Shown: positions 18,094-26,426, counted from the first letter of the stretch. The stretch is 64,000 bases of DNA from Romboutsia weinsteinii (GCF_002250835.2 NZ_NOJY02000003.1:112908-176907), one strand, 5' to 3'. Numbers and translations are program-made. The notes: generated by a model from the sequence alone, not told the origin.

Positions 18094-19368
18094 TTGAGCA
18101 AAATTACTAAATCATTTGATGTTTTCAGTATGCATTGTAGATCTTGTGAAACTTTAATAGAAGATGAGATTAAAGAACTCGAAGGTGTTCATAGCGTTAA
18201 AGCAACTTATAATAATTCAAAAGTTGCTGTTGTTTATGAAAATGGATTATGTAGTGAAGAAAAAATTAAAAATGCAATAAAAAAATCAGGTTATTCTACT
18301 AATGATAACTCTCTTAGTAAATTGTTTGGTCTTGGATTAATATTTATAGCCATGCTCTTTTTAAGTAATAATGATTTATTCGGATACAATACAAACCAAA
18401 TGCTAGAGAATTCTTCTTTTATTATGTTATTTATTGTTGGAGTACTTTCTTCTTTGCATTGCGTTGGTATGTGTGGCGGAATAATGCTTACTCAGACTTT
18501 AGATAAAGATATTTTACTTACAGATAAGAAAACTTCTTTTAATATTTCCCTTAAGTATAACTTAGGTAGAGTAATCTCCTACACTATCCTAGGTGGTATA
18601 ATTGGTGAAGTTGGTTCAGTATTTTCTTTATCCATGAAAGTACAAGGCTTAATACAAGTAATAGCATCTTTATTTATGATCGTTGCTGGTCTAAATATGT
18701 TCGGATTTACATTATTCAAACAAATTAAACTAAGTATTCCTCTACCTAAAAATAAATGTGGAAATAAAAATAAGAATCCATTTTTAATAGGTATCCTAAA
18801 TGGATTTATGCCATGTGGCGCATTACAAACTATGCAATTATATGCCCTTGGTACAGGTAGTTTTGTACTAGGATCATTTTCAATGTTTTTATTTTCCTTA
18901 GGTACAGTCCCTTTAATGCTTGGATTTGGATATATCTCATCTAGATTAACTAAAAGTTTTAGTGCTAAAATTTTTAAATACAGTGGTGTATTTATAATAG
19001 TTCTTGGTCTTTCTATGACACAAAGAGGGCTGGCTTTAACTGGTGTTAATATACCTTTTCTAAATAGCCAATATAAAACATCGTTAGAATTAGCTCCTAT
19101 TGTGGATGGATATCAAGATATTACTATTACCGCTAATAGATATGGGTACTCCGTTTCAAATAGTATAGATCCTAATGTACCAGTAAGATTAACAATAAAA
19201 GGAGAAGAGCTTACTAGCTGTAACTCTACTCTGTACTTCCCTACTTTTGATCAGTATGTTGACTTAACTCAAGGCGATGTTGTTGCAGAAATAAGTCCGA
19301 ATGGTGAAGATATACCTTTCACTTGCTGGATGGGTATGATTAGAAGTAATATAGAAGTTGATAACTAG
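18094..19368 (+). CDS. HMA domain - SafE-like membrane domain - cupredoxin-like tail fusion
   Basis: 424 residues from TTG 18094, with GAGGTGAT upstream. An N-terminal heavy-metal-associated domain (about 3-70) has the copper-binding MHCRSC motif (C15, C18). Next come about six transmembrane helices of the sulfite exporter TauE/SafE-like (UreH/CcdA-like) family, with cysteine motifs LHCVGMCGGIML and GFMPCGALQTMQLY. The C-terminal extracellular domain of about 95 residues (ELAPIVDGYQDITITANRYG onward) ends with CNSTLYFP and FTCWMGM, like a cupredoxin copper site. The likely job is handling or export of copper; Gram-positive anaerobes carry similar fusions. It is divergent from the two-component system, which may regulate it. 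Confidence 0.75.
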   Translation: MSKITKSFDVFSMHCRSCETLIEDEIKELEGVHSVKATYNNSKVAVVYENGLCSEEKIKNAIKKSGYSTNDNSLSKLFGLGLIFIAMLFLSNNDLFGYNTNQMLENSSFIMLFIVGVLSSLHCVGMCGGIMLTQTLDKDILLTDKKTSFNISLKYNLGRVISYTILGGIIGEVGSVFSLSMKVQGLIQVIASLFMIVAGLNMFGFTLFKQIKLSIPLPKNKCGNKNKNPFLIGILNGFMPCGALQTMQLYALGTGSFVLGSFSMFLFSLGTVPLMLGFGYISSRLTKSFSAKIFKYSGVFIIVLGLSMTQRGLALTGVNIPFLNSQYKTSLELAPIVDGYQDITITANRYGYSVSNSIDPNVPVRLTIKGEELTSCNSTLYFPTFDQYVDLTQGDVVAEISPNGEDIPFTCWMGMIRSNIEVDN

Positions 19369-19407
19369 TATCAATATATATAATTTATCATATAAAATTA
19401 ATGATGC

Positions 19408-19451
19408 AATAGGTTTATTTTCCAAATTTTTCTTTGAATTATAAACCTATT
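19408..19451 (+). terminator. Intrinsic terminator of the HMA-SafE gene
   Basis: AATAGGTTTAT (19408-19418) pairs with ATAAACCTATT (19441-19451), followed by TTTATTATT. Confidence 0.8.
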
Positions 19452-19568
19452 TTTATTATTCTTCTTTAAATAAGTTCCTAAATAATAACTGATTTAGAAC
19501 TTAACTACTGTGTATTTATAAGTAAGTAGAAATATAATTATCAAAGCTATTAATATCATAAAATCTAT

Positions 19569-20009
19569 TTAATTATAGTTTATTACGTTACTATACACAG
19601 TACCACTTTCGCCTACACTACCTCTATATGCAGTACCCTTTGTCATAACTCGATAAGAGTATCCTTTAGTTATAGAGTTTGTTTTATTTAAGCTCGATAA
19701 AATCTTATCTTGAGTATCTGTCCAAGATTTAATATTTACCCATTTACCACTTACTTTTCTCTGTAATGTTGATGTTACAGAAGTTTTTGTCACTCCACTT
19801 TGTCCTCTGACTGAAGATGAAACAACAGCATTACTCCCTGATTTTGTTAGACTAGATGAAATCTTATATATATTATTGTATCTAGCATCTGGATTTTCTT
19901 CTGTATTAGTTTTGCTACCTTCGTATGCCGATATAGGTGTATGCATACCTAGACATCCTATTACTATTGCAAGGCTCAAAATTACCCCTGACTTTTTCTT
20001 TAATATCAT
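19569..20009 (-). CDS. Small secreted protein of unknown function, ECF cassette
   Basis: 146 residues from ATG 20009 (MILKKKSGVIL), chosen because AAGGGGGAT lies upstream; the frame extends a further 39 codons but that region holds the promoter. A signal peptide ends at about TPISA. The mature part is Ser/Thr rich, with VTSTLQRKVSGKWVNIKSW and KGYSYRVMTKGTAYRG. That pattern is seen in small secreted clostridial proteins of unknown role. It is the third minus-strand gene after the ECF sigma and anti-sigma genes but has its own promoter, with the same layout as the one at 21410. Confidence 0.7.
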   Translation of the reverse strand: MILKKKSGVILSLAIVIGCLGMHTPISAYEGSKTNTEENPDARYNNIYKISSSLTKSGSNAVVSSSVRGQSGVTKTSVTSTLQRKVSGKWVNIKSWTDTQDKILSSLNKTNSITKGYSYRVMTKGTAYRGSVGESGTVYSNVINYN

Positions 20010-20045
20010 TAAATTGATCCCCCTTAAAATGAAATGTATATACTG

Positions 20046-20075
20046 TATAACCTTTTTAATATAAATTTTGTGACA
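20046..20075 (-). promoter_or_regulatory. Candidate ECF sigma promoter of the small secreted protein gene
   Basis: TGTCACA (20069-20075, minus strand), a 17-base spacer and GTTATA (20046-20051). The same two blocks at the same spacing lie upstream of the secreted protein gene at 21471. The -35 block is not a housekeeping hexamer. Confidence 0.55.
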
Positions 20076-20115
20076 AAAAAAGATTATTTTTTTAAGATAA
20101 TCTTTTTCTAAAACT

Positions 20116-20814
20116 TTATTTAACACTTTTTGCTATTTTAATCAATTGTTCTTTACTTTGCTGTTCATTAAATTCACTAGGAAAATCAACACTTATGTTA
20201 TAAAGATATTCTTTGTCATTCCAGATTAAAGAATGATTACTACCTTTTACAATATAATCAGCCTTAAATCCATTTATTGTAATTTCATTTATAGTTGCAC
20301 CTTCTGTATCTATATTTATGTTCATATCAATTAATTTGCTTACATCATAGAATATGAGCCCACCATTATCATTTGAATAAGTTACAAGCATATTGTTTTC
20401 ACTTTCTACTTTATCAGTCTCCTCAAAGGTGTTTGGGATATAGGTAGGAACTAAGGATTCCCAACTTATCTGTTCAGAATCTCCCTCAGTCGAGTCTATA
20501 GAAAACATATATGTAGTAAAGTTTTCATATATTTGTCTAGTTATACTTAGAATTCTTGTTCTAAGTCCCTCCACACTCATAGATAGAGTTAATATACTTA
20601 TACTTACAATAACAAATACTGCTGCTGCTTTTTGAGAGCTCTTATATACTGATTTATATTTGCCTCTATTTAAAAATAAGTTATCTATTTTTTCTTTAAA
20701 TCCATTTGAAAACTCATAATCTAAGTCCTCTTCATTTGGTAGATCTTTTATCAGATGCTTATTTAAATTCTTTAGGCTTTCATATAAAATTTCATCAGTA
20801 ATTTTATTATCCAA
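20116..20814 (-). CDS. Membrane-anchored DUF4367-type protein, probable anti-sigma factor
   Basis: 232 residues: a cytoplasmic N-terminus of about 62 residues, one transmembrane helix (about 64-83, AAAVFVIVSISILTLSM), then an extracellular domain ending in a DUF4367-like region (NGFKADYIVKGSNHSLIWND, KEYLYNISVDF). Its start overlaps the sigma factor stop by 8 bases, so the two are translationally coupled. Such an order (sigma factor, then single-pass membrane protein) is the usual arrangement of ECF sigma and its anti-sigma. The N-terminus shows no zinc-binding HxxxCxxC motif, so inhibition would use another contact. Confidence 0.65.
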   Translation of the reverse strand: MDNKITDEILYESLKNLNKHLIKDLPNEEDLDYEFSNGFKEKIDNLFLNRGKYKSVYKSSQKAAAVFVIVSISILTLSMSVEGLRTRILSITRQIYENFTTYMFSIDSTEGDSEQISWESLVPTYIPNTFEETDKVESENNMLVTYSNDNGGLIFYDVSKLIDMNINIDTEGATINEITINGFKADYIVKGSNHSLIWNDKEYLYNISVDFPSEFNEQQSKEQLIKIAKSVK

Positions 20815-21355
20815 CTATACTCACCTCACCTTCTGATAGAATTTCTTTTAGCCTTTGTCTACCTCTAGAAACTCTTTTTCTAACTGTATCTTGCCTTATA
20901 TTAAGAACTTTACTAATTTCTTTATCTGATAATTGGTGAAAAAATTTCAAAAGGAATATCTCTTGATATGTATCTGGTAATTTTAAAATAGCAATTTCTA
21001 TCTCTGAAAAAGTTTCTAAAGTTTCTAGATTAATATCAGTAAAAGTTGATATATCCTGCAGTCTATCAATTTTTTCATTTTCTTTTTTAACTTTATTATA
21101 TATATTTATAGAAACTCTTTTTACTATTACTATAACTAACCCTTTAGTTTTATTACTTGTGACATCTTCAATCTTATTTTCATTTATGTATTTTATTAAT
21201 CTAATAAAACTCTCGTGTACTGCATCTTCTGATAATTGTTTGTCCTTTAGTATCTCAAAAGCTTTATAATGCATTGTTTTTTTATAATTTTCATATATGT
21301 ATTCAAATTTACTCACTCCTTCATGTGTATCTATCAAATTTAAATATAATAACAT
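20807..21355 (-). CDS. ECF-type sigma-70 factor
   Basis: 182 residues from ATG 21355, preceded by GAGGGGGAGTGAT; the frame runs 23 codons further, into the promoter region. Region 2 is visible as KFEYIYENYKKTMHYKAFEI and LSEDAVHESFIRLIKYI (the -10 binding and DNA-melting helix). Region 4 is LPDTYQEIFLLKFFHQLSDK followed by EISKVLNIRQDTVRKRVSRG, a helix-turn-helix. It probably directs the secreted proteins encoded on both sides of it. Confidence 0.88.
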   Translation of the reverse strand: MLLYLNLIDTHEGVSKFEYIYENYKKTMHYKAFEILKDKQLSEDAVHESFIRLIKYINENKIEDVTSNKTKGLVIVIVKRVSINIYNKVKKENEKIDRLQDISTFTDINLETLETFSEIEIAILKLPDTYQEIFLLKFFHQLSDKEISKVLNIRQDTVRKRVSRGRQRLKEILSEGEVSIVG

Positions 21356-21409
21356 GCTTATCACTCCCCCTCTCACATTATATAACAAAAAATATTTTTT
21401 TTTATAAAA

Positions 21410-21439
21410 TGTCACATATTCCAAATTTATGATGTTATA
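21410..21439 (+). promoter_or_regulatory. Candidate ECF sigma promoter of the 21471 operon
   Basis: TGTCACA (21410-21416), a 17-base spacer and GTTATA (21434-21439), then 31 bases to the ATG. It matches the promoter at 20046-20075 in both blocks and in spacing. The -35 block lies between the sigma gene and its divergent neighbour. Confidence 0.55.
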
Positions 21440-21470
21440 TGTATGAAGAATAAATTTAGGGGGGAATAAT

Positions 21471-22040
21471 ATGTTTTTAAAAAAAATAAAGAAGAGCGTT
21501 GCATTAGCATTAACTGTAATTACAGTATCAATACCTTTTGCAAGTACAGCTAGTGCATTAGAACCAGAAGTATATATGGATAGTCAAGGTAATGAAATTG
21601 AAAGAGTTTATGTTAATGAGGAATCTGATAATACAGAAGGGGTAGAAAATAAAGGAGTAGGTACTCCTGCATTTTATGAATATTCAAAAAAAGTAGGAAC
21701 TATGGGTGTTAAAGAGTTGGATAAGTTAAAAGGTTTAGCTGATAAAGCTCATAAAAGTAGTTCACAGGCTACACTATTCTCTTATGCAAGTTTTATAACT
21801 TCATTTTACTGGCCGGCAGTAAGTACGGGATTAGCAGTAGCATCTATGTTGCCTACTAGTTACATAAAGCCTTATGAAACAGTTTCATACTGTTATGATA
21901 GGCTTTCATACTTATATAAAAATCCATCATACAAAAAAGCAAAAGGTGAAATTCAATTTGTAAGATTCTGGAACGGAAATTCGTATCGCAATCCATGGCA
22001 ACCATATAAAGCACCTAGACATATAAGTTATGTTAAATAA
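21471..22040 (+). CDS. Secreted protein of unknown function
   Basis: 189 residues. A signal peptide with KKIKKS and a hydrophobic core ends at about ASA (residues 27-29). The mature protein has an acidic region (SDNTEG), then KELDKLKGLADKAHKSSS, then a hydrophobic stretch FSYASFITSFYWPAVSTG that could insert in a membrane or pack inside a fold, and an aromatic, basic C-terminus. I recognise no family. AGGGGGGAAT precedes ATG 21471. The gene lies back to back with the ECF sigma gene and probably answers to it. The next gene overlaps its end. Confidence 0.65.
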   Translation: MFLKKIKKSVALALTVITVSIPFASTASALEPEVYMDSQGNEIERVYVNEESDNTEGVENKGVGTPAFYEYSKKVGTMGVKELDKLKGLADKAHKSSSQATLFSYASFITSFYWPAVSTGLAVASMLPTSYIKPYETVSYCYDRLSYLYKNPSYKKAKGEIQFVRFWNGNSYRNPWQPYKAPRHISYVK

Positions 22041-22506
22041 AAAGAAATATATCAAAATACTTTTTTTATTTCTTGCTATTTTTATAGTTATAGGTGGATT
22101 TACATACGCTTATAAGAAACCTGTAATAATACATAAAGTTTATAATGGAGTTATCAAAGATGTTAAGTCAAATGAATTAATTGGAGACTCAAAAATAAAC
22201 TTAGATATCAATTATGAAAAGGCATATAAAATAAAAAATTTCAACAGTGTAGATAGGCTATATGGAACTATTACTATAGATGATATTGAATACGAAATTC
22301 AAGGAATAACAGTACTTAATGAAAAAAATAAATATATAGGTGCAACAGCTATTAAAAATGGCGAAAGTAAATACCATATATTTCTTTTAGAAGATCTTGA
22401 ATTCATACTTTTAGGTGAACTTGGAGATGATGAGTTTGTAAAACAAATTGTAGCTCCAGCTAAAAATGAATCAGATTTTGATAGAATCATACAAAAATTA
22501 CCTTAA
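22030..22506 (+). CDS. Membrane-anchored protein of unknown function
   Basis: 158 residues: a short basic N-terminus, one transmembrane helix (about 8-27) and an extracellular beta-rich domain (VNG..KSNELIGDSKINLDINYE, VDRLYGTITIDDIEYEI). Its ATG at 22030 lies within the end of the previous gene (11-base overlap), so the two are coupled. No homologous family is recognised. The pairing of a secreted protein with a small membrane protein behind an ECF promoter could be a toxin-immunity pair or a sensing pair; neither is shown. Confidence 0.65.
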   Translation: MLNKKKYIKILFLFLAIFIVIGGFTYAYKKPVIIHKVYNGVIKDVKSNELIGDSKINLDINYEKAYKIKNFNSVDRLYGTITIDDIEYEIQGITVLNEKNKYIGATAIKNGESKYHIFLLEDLEFILLGELGDDEFVKQIVAPAKNESDFDRIIQKLP

Positions 22507-22652
22507 AATATGCTAAAAATAGCTCTTAGCATCTAAGCAGGATCAAAATAATATAATTAAGGATAAATAATATAATATTAAAATCTAAAATACGACTTAA
22601 AGCTCAAAGTAGAGTCTTATAAGGTAATAAAACAAAAAAATTACCTATAAAT

Positions 22653-22697
22653 AGATAACCTTAACTGATGCCTAACGGTTGTCAGTTAAGGTTATCT
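22653..22697 (+). terminator. Intrinsic terminator of the 21471-22506 operon
   Basis: A 16-bp perfect stem (22653-22668 with 22682-22697), loop TGCCTAACGGTTG, then TATTTTTA. Confidence 0.7.
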
Positions 22698-22998
22698 TAT
22701 TTTTAGCTTTCTTATTTTTATACCAAATACATTTACATAAAATTCTTCATTATATATTTTATATAATTTATTTACTAATCTTTTAGTTTTTATATATTTA
22801 AAATTATTTTTTATTCTGCCTAAAAGTATAAACTACAGCTATTAATCATACTTCATAGTATCCTTTCACTTTGTTTTAATATTGACTTGATAATACTCCA
22901 TATACATTATCTTGCAAATCCTTTAATAACTCCCGTTTTTGATAAAATTACACACAAGTTTTACATAGTTTTTAAATTATCATAATCTCCTTGTAATT

Positions 22999-23031
22999 AA
23001 AAAATCCCTGATTGTTCTATCAAGGATTTTT
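22999..23031 (-). terminator. Intrinsic terminator of the metal ABC transporter operon
   Basis: AAAAATCC pairs with GGATTTTT, extended by TGA/TCA across a mismatch. It lies 13 bases past the ATPase stop and has a T run on the minus strand. Confidence 0.75.
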
Positions 23032-23043
23032 ACTGGCATTTAT

Positions 23044-23886
23044 TTAAACAGTATGAGAGTGAACTCCACTAAATCCATCTTCATGTACATGATCACATCC
23101 AACTCCATTAACATGTTCATGGACATGCATATAAGATACTTGTAACTTGTTATTAATAGGATTTTTGCCTATATAAGCATTTACTCCAAAAACTTCTTTT
23201 AACATTTGTGAAGTTATTACATCTTCAACTGTCCCAAAATCTATTACCTTACCTTCCTTCATTACTATTAAATAATCACAATACATAGAAGCCATATTCA
23301 TATCATGTATTGCAGATAAAGTAGTTATATTAAGACTTTTTATCAAATCCATAAGCTGTATTTGATACCCTATATCTAAGTGATTTGTTGGTTCATCTAG
23401 TATTAAAAAGTCAGTATTTTGAACTAATGCACGTGCAATTAATGTTCTTTGCTTCTCTCCACCTGATAAATTTGAAAAACTTCTATCATTGTATTCATCT
23501 AGTCCAACTTTTTGAAGCATTTCTTTTACCATTTTTAAATCAGTTTTTGAATAATCTTCAAAAATAGACTTATATGGATATCTTCCCATCTTTACTATTT
23601 GTTCAACAGTAAAATCAAATTGAGAGTTACTTTCCTGAGCAAGTACTGCAATTTGTTTTGCACAGTCTTTGTCCTTCATATCAGATAAATCTTTATTATC
23701 TAATATTATATTTCCACTAGACGGCTTATATAATCTGTATATATTTTTAAGTAAGGTAGATTTACCAGAGCCATTTGGTCCTATAATACCTACAAAGGAT
23801 CCTTTTGGAACTTCTAAGCTTATATCCTTAAGAATTTCTTTTTTATCTATACTAAATCTCAAATTTTTTATCTTCAGCTTTAACAT
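23044..23886 (-). CDS. FecCD-type metal ABC importer, ATPase with His-rich tail
   Basis: 280 residues. The ABC part has Walker A GPNGSGKST (36-44), signature LSGGEKQRT, Walker B FLILDEPTNHLDI and the H-loop SAIHD, as in FhuC/BtuD. Residues 253-280 are an unusual tail with seven histidines and one cysteine, MHVHEHVNG then CDHVHEDGFSGVHSHTV. The same HEDGF-x-G-x-HSH motif occurs in the 90-residue His-rich protein at 26154-26426. The start overlaps the permease stop by one base. It powers uptake of a metal or metal chelate, most likely nickel given the neighbouring CooT and CODH/ACS genes. Cobalt or corrinoid is the main alternative. Confidence 0.88.
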   Translation of the reverse strand: MLKLKIKNLRFSIDKKEILKDISLEVPKGSFVGIIGPNGSGKSTLLKNIYRLYKPSSGNIILDNKDLSDMKDKDCAKQIAVLAQESNSQFDFTVEQIVKMGRYPYKSIFEDYSKTDLKMVKEMLQKVGLDEYNDRSFSNLSGGEKQRTLIARALVQNTDFLILDEPTNHLDIGYQIQLMDLIKSLNITTLSAIHDMNMASMYCDYLIVMKEGKVIDFGTVEDVITSQMLKEVFGVNAYIGKNPINNKLQVSYMHVHEHVNGVGCDHVHEDGFSGVHSHTV

Positions 23887-24968
23887 TACTCATTACCTCC
23901 AAAAGAATAATTTTTCTTAGAAATAAGGTATAAGAAGAATGGTCCACCAACAAGTGATGTTATTATTCCTATAGGTATTTCTATTGGAGGGAATAATCCT
24001 CTTGCTGCTACATCTGATAGTATCAAAAATATTGAACCTACCAATGTAGAAAGTACAATAAGTTTCTTGTGATCACTTCCTGCTACAGTCCTACACACAT
24101 GAGGTACTACTAGACCAATAAATCCTATCGCTCCAGTTATTGCAACTAACGTAGATGTAAGTAAAGTAGCTAGTATTAATATTATTGATTTTACTAGCTT
24201 TACATTTATTCCTAAAATAATTGCACTATCATCCCCAAGAAGTAATACATCTAATGACTTTGACATTATAAATGCTACAGCTACTACTATTATTAGTGCA
24301 ATAAATGGAATTAACAATACATCCCATTTAGCTCCACCCAAACTACCCACTGTCCAAAACAGCGCATTTTTTGCTTGGTTAGAGTTTTTTGCAGAGTATA
24401 TTAATAGATTAGTAAGAGCACCAAATATTGTTGATATTGCCATACCAGATAGTACTAATCTAGTTGTAGATGTAGTCCTTCCCATTTGTGTCCCTATTGC
24501 AAATACTAGTACTCCAGATACTATAGATCCTACAAATGCACCACCGGTTATACTTGTTATTCCAAGAGTTGATATTCCTCCAAGTACAATAACAGCAACA
24601 GCTCCACAAGATGCACCAGAAGATATACCAAGTATATAAGGCTCTGCTATTGGATTCTTAGTTACACATTGCATAAGTACTCCACAAAGCGCAAGCCCTG
24701 CACCACATACAGCTCCCAGTATTACTCTAGGAAGTCTTATCTCCCATATAATATTTTCAAACATAACATTCCAAGTTGGCTCAAATATCTCTCTACTTAA
24801 TAACTTATTAAGTAATACCTTATAAACTACTCCAGGTTCTATATAAGTACTACCTATCGCTATAGCTCCTATTATCGTTGCAACTAAAACTATGCTAAGA
24901 GCTATAGACCAAAATAAGAAACCCCTCTTTTTAGAAAGGTTTCTTCTTTGTTGGATACTTACATCCAC
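23886..24968 (-). CDS. FecCD-type metal ABC importer, permease
   Basis: 360 residues, about ten transmembrane helices, as in BtuC/FhuB/FecCD. Family motifs: RLPRVILGAVCGAGLALCGV and TKNPIAEPYILGISSGASCGAV near the N-terminal half, then GAIGFIGLVVPHVCR and a C-terminal IPIGIITSLVGGPFFLYLI. It is the membrane channel of the importer and overlaps its neighbours on both sides by one base (translational coupling). Confidence 0.92.
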   Translation of the reverse strand: MDVSIQQRRNLSKKRGFLFWSIALSIVLVATIIGAIAIGSTYIEPGVVYKVLLNKLLSREIFEPTWNVMFENIIWEIRLPRVILGAVCGAGLALCGVLMQCVTKNPIAEPYILGISSGASCGAVAVIVLGGISTLGITSITGGAFVGSIVSGVLVFAIGTQMGRTTSTTRLVLSGMAISTIFGALTNLLIYSAKNSNQAKNALFWTVGSLGGAKWDVLLIPFIALIIVVAVAFIMSKSLDVLLLGDDSAIILGINVKLVKSIILILATLLTSTLVAITGAIGFIGLVVPHVCRTVAGSDHKKLIVLSTLVGSIFLILSDVAARGLFPPIEIPIGIITSLVGGPFFLYLISKKNYSFGGNE

Positions 24969-25996
24969 TATTTATTTTCTCCGTAGAAGTATCCGTACAT
25001 CTTCTCTATAACTTGAGAATTTCTAACTCCTGGAGATAAGTCAGCTAATCCTACTACATATATTCTATTATTTTTTATAGCATCTACATCTTTAAGAGCT
25101 GGATGCTTCTTTAAGAAATCTATTTTTTCTTGTACTGGAGAACCCGCAAGATAGTCTGTTACTACTATAACTTCAGGATTTTCTGCAACTACGCTCTCCC
25201 AAGTAGCATTTATGTATGGTTGGTCTTCGTTACCAAATATATTGTTTCCACCTGCAAGCTCTATTAGGTTGTTTGCAAGCCCTGATCCTACAGCCATTGC
25301 TTTATCTTCACCTGAATCATATACCATCATCTTTACTCTGTCTTCATCTTTAACTTCTCCAACTTTGTCAGTTACAGATTTTATATCACTTTTCATTTTA
25401 TCTACAACTTCTTTGGCCTTATCTTGTACACCAAATATCTTTCCTAATAGTTCAAAATCTTCATAAACAGTTTCTACTGTTGCATCTGGTGAATAAGACG
25501 CAGCTAAAAATGGTGTTACGTCATTTTTTATAAGTTCATCAGGTGCTCCTGTAGTTTGCTCACTTATAGACATATCCCATCCACTTACGAAATCTGCACC
25601 TGTAGCTACAAATGCTTCTTTTGATATAGAGTGCCCTTCTCCTATTTTAAGTTCAGGTATTTTATCATAAGCTTCTTTATATTCTGGTAGTATTTCATTA
25701 TCTAAAAGAGCAGTCCCAACCATTCTATCTCCTAAATCTAGTGCTAATAGCATCTCTGTCATAAATTGAGATAATGTTACAGCTTTTTGACGTGGAGATT
25801 TTACTTCTACATCATAATCTTTAGCTCCATCTGAATATACAAATTTTACAGCTTCAAAATTACTTTCTTCTACTGCAGATTTAGGTGTTTCACTAGAATC
25901 ACCTTTAGAATCATTTGAACATCCTACTGCTGCTAGCGACAATCCTGCTATTCCTAATACTATTAAAAATCTTTTTAAGCTTTTACTTTTTATCAT
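24968..25996 (-). CDS. Metal/cobalamin-type ABC importer, substrate-binding lipoprotein
   Basis: 342 residues. A lipoprotein signal ends AAVGC, then an Asp/Ser-rich linker, followed by the two-domain helical-backbone binding fold of BtuF/FecB proteins (SPRQKAVTLSQFMTEMLLAL, then AVGSGLANNLIELAGGNNIF). It captures the substrate outside the cell for the permease encoded downstream. GAGGGAGAT lies upstream of ATG 25996. The leader before it carries an alternative-hairpin structure (see 26039-26101). Confidence 0.9.
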   Translation of the reverse strand: MIKSKSLKRFLIVLGIAGLSLAAVGCSNDSKGDSSETPKSAVEESNFEAVKFVYSDGAKDYDVEVKSPRQKAVTLSQFMTEMLLALDLGDRMVGTALLDNEILPEYKEAYDKIPELKIGEGHSISKEAFVATGADFVSGWDMSISEQTTGAPDELIKNDVTPFLAASYSPDATVETVYEDFELLGKIFGVQDKAKEVVDKMKSDIKSVTDKVGEVKDEDRVKMMVYDSGEDKAMAVGSGLANNLIELAGGNNIFGNEDQPYINATWESVVAENPEVIVVTDYLAGSPVQEKIDFLKKHPALKDVDAIKNNRIYVVGLADLSPGVRNSQVIEKMYGYFYGENK

Positions 25997-26038
25997 CTTA
26001 ATATCTCCCTCAAAAATTTGTATTATTTTATTTTTACT

Positions 26039-26101
26039 AAAAAACCATGAAGTTAATAAAGCGTGCCTTATTGCACTCTTTTATTTAAACCTTCATGGTT
26101 T
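26039..26101 (-). promoter_or_regulatory. Leader with terminator and competing AUGAA-loop hairpin before the ABC importer
   Basis: On the minus strand AAACC-ATGAA-GGTTT (26087-26101) can fold into a small hairpin. Its first half is also the 5' arm of a terminator, CCATGAAG (26091-26098) pairing with CTTCATGG (26045-26052), followed by six T's (26039-26044). The two structures exclude each other. Inside the terminator loop a further stem GTGC/GCAC forms. It also ends the transcript of the upstream His-rich gene, so the plainest reading is a terminator; the leader reading rests on the same arrangement before cooT. Confidence 0.55.
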
Positions 26102-26153
26102 TAGATTCATTTTATTAATTAAATTTTATTCCCCAATAAATTAAAATTAGTTA

Positions 26154-26426
26154 TTATCCGTGATTATGAACGTGACTTTCACTGTGGTTATGTCCGTGTT
26201 CATGAGTATGCTCATGATCATGACTGTGAGCTCCTGTGAATCCATCTTCATGATTATGGTCATGTCCTTCTCCATTTATATGTTCATGGTCATGCCCATG
26301 TTCATGAGTATGTGAGTGTACATGATCTGTATGATTGTGGCTTCCACAACAATTTTCTCCACCATCTCCACAGCATCCATTTAGATGTGGGTTGTGATGT
26401 AACATTAAATTATTTTTACCAAGCAT
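26154..26426 (-). CDS. Histidine-rich metal-binding protein (90 residues)
   Basis: About 27 of 90 residues are histidine, in HDHEH, HEHGH and similar repeats, and there are two CC pairs (LNGCCGDGGENCC). No signal peptide, so it is cytoplasmic. The motif HEDGFTGAHSH is shared with the tail of the ABC importer ATPase. Such proteins (compare Hpn, HypB and SlyD tails) store or deliver nickel or similar metals. The gene lies between its own terminator downstream and a terminator upstream, so it has a separate promoter region, which holds the dyad at 26501. Confidence 0.8.
   Translation of the reverse strand: MLGKNNLMLHHNPHLNGCCGDGGENCCGSHNHTDHVHSHTHEHGHDHEHINGEGHDHNHEDGFTGAHSHDHEHTHEHGHNHSESHVHNHG

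Larger units (their letters stand above)
22507..23043. other. Intergenic region with two hairpins
   Basis: The 537 bases hold no reading frame I trust. A 16-bp perfect hairpin AGATAACCTTAACTGA/TCAGTTAAGGTTATCT (22653-22697), followed by TATTTTTA, probably ends the plus-strand operon 150 bases after its last stop. The stretch 22700-22995 is AT-rich and featureless to my eye. A second hairpin (22999-23031) belongs to the ABC transporter on the other strand. Confidence 0.6.
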
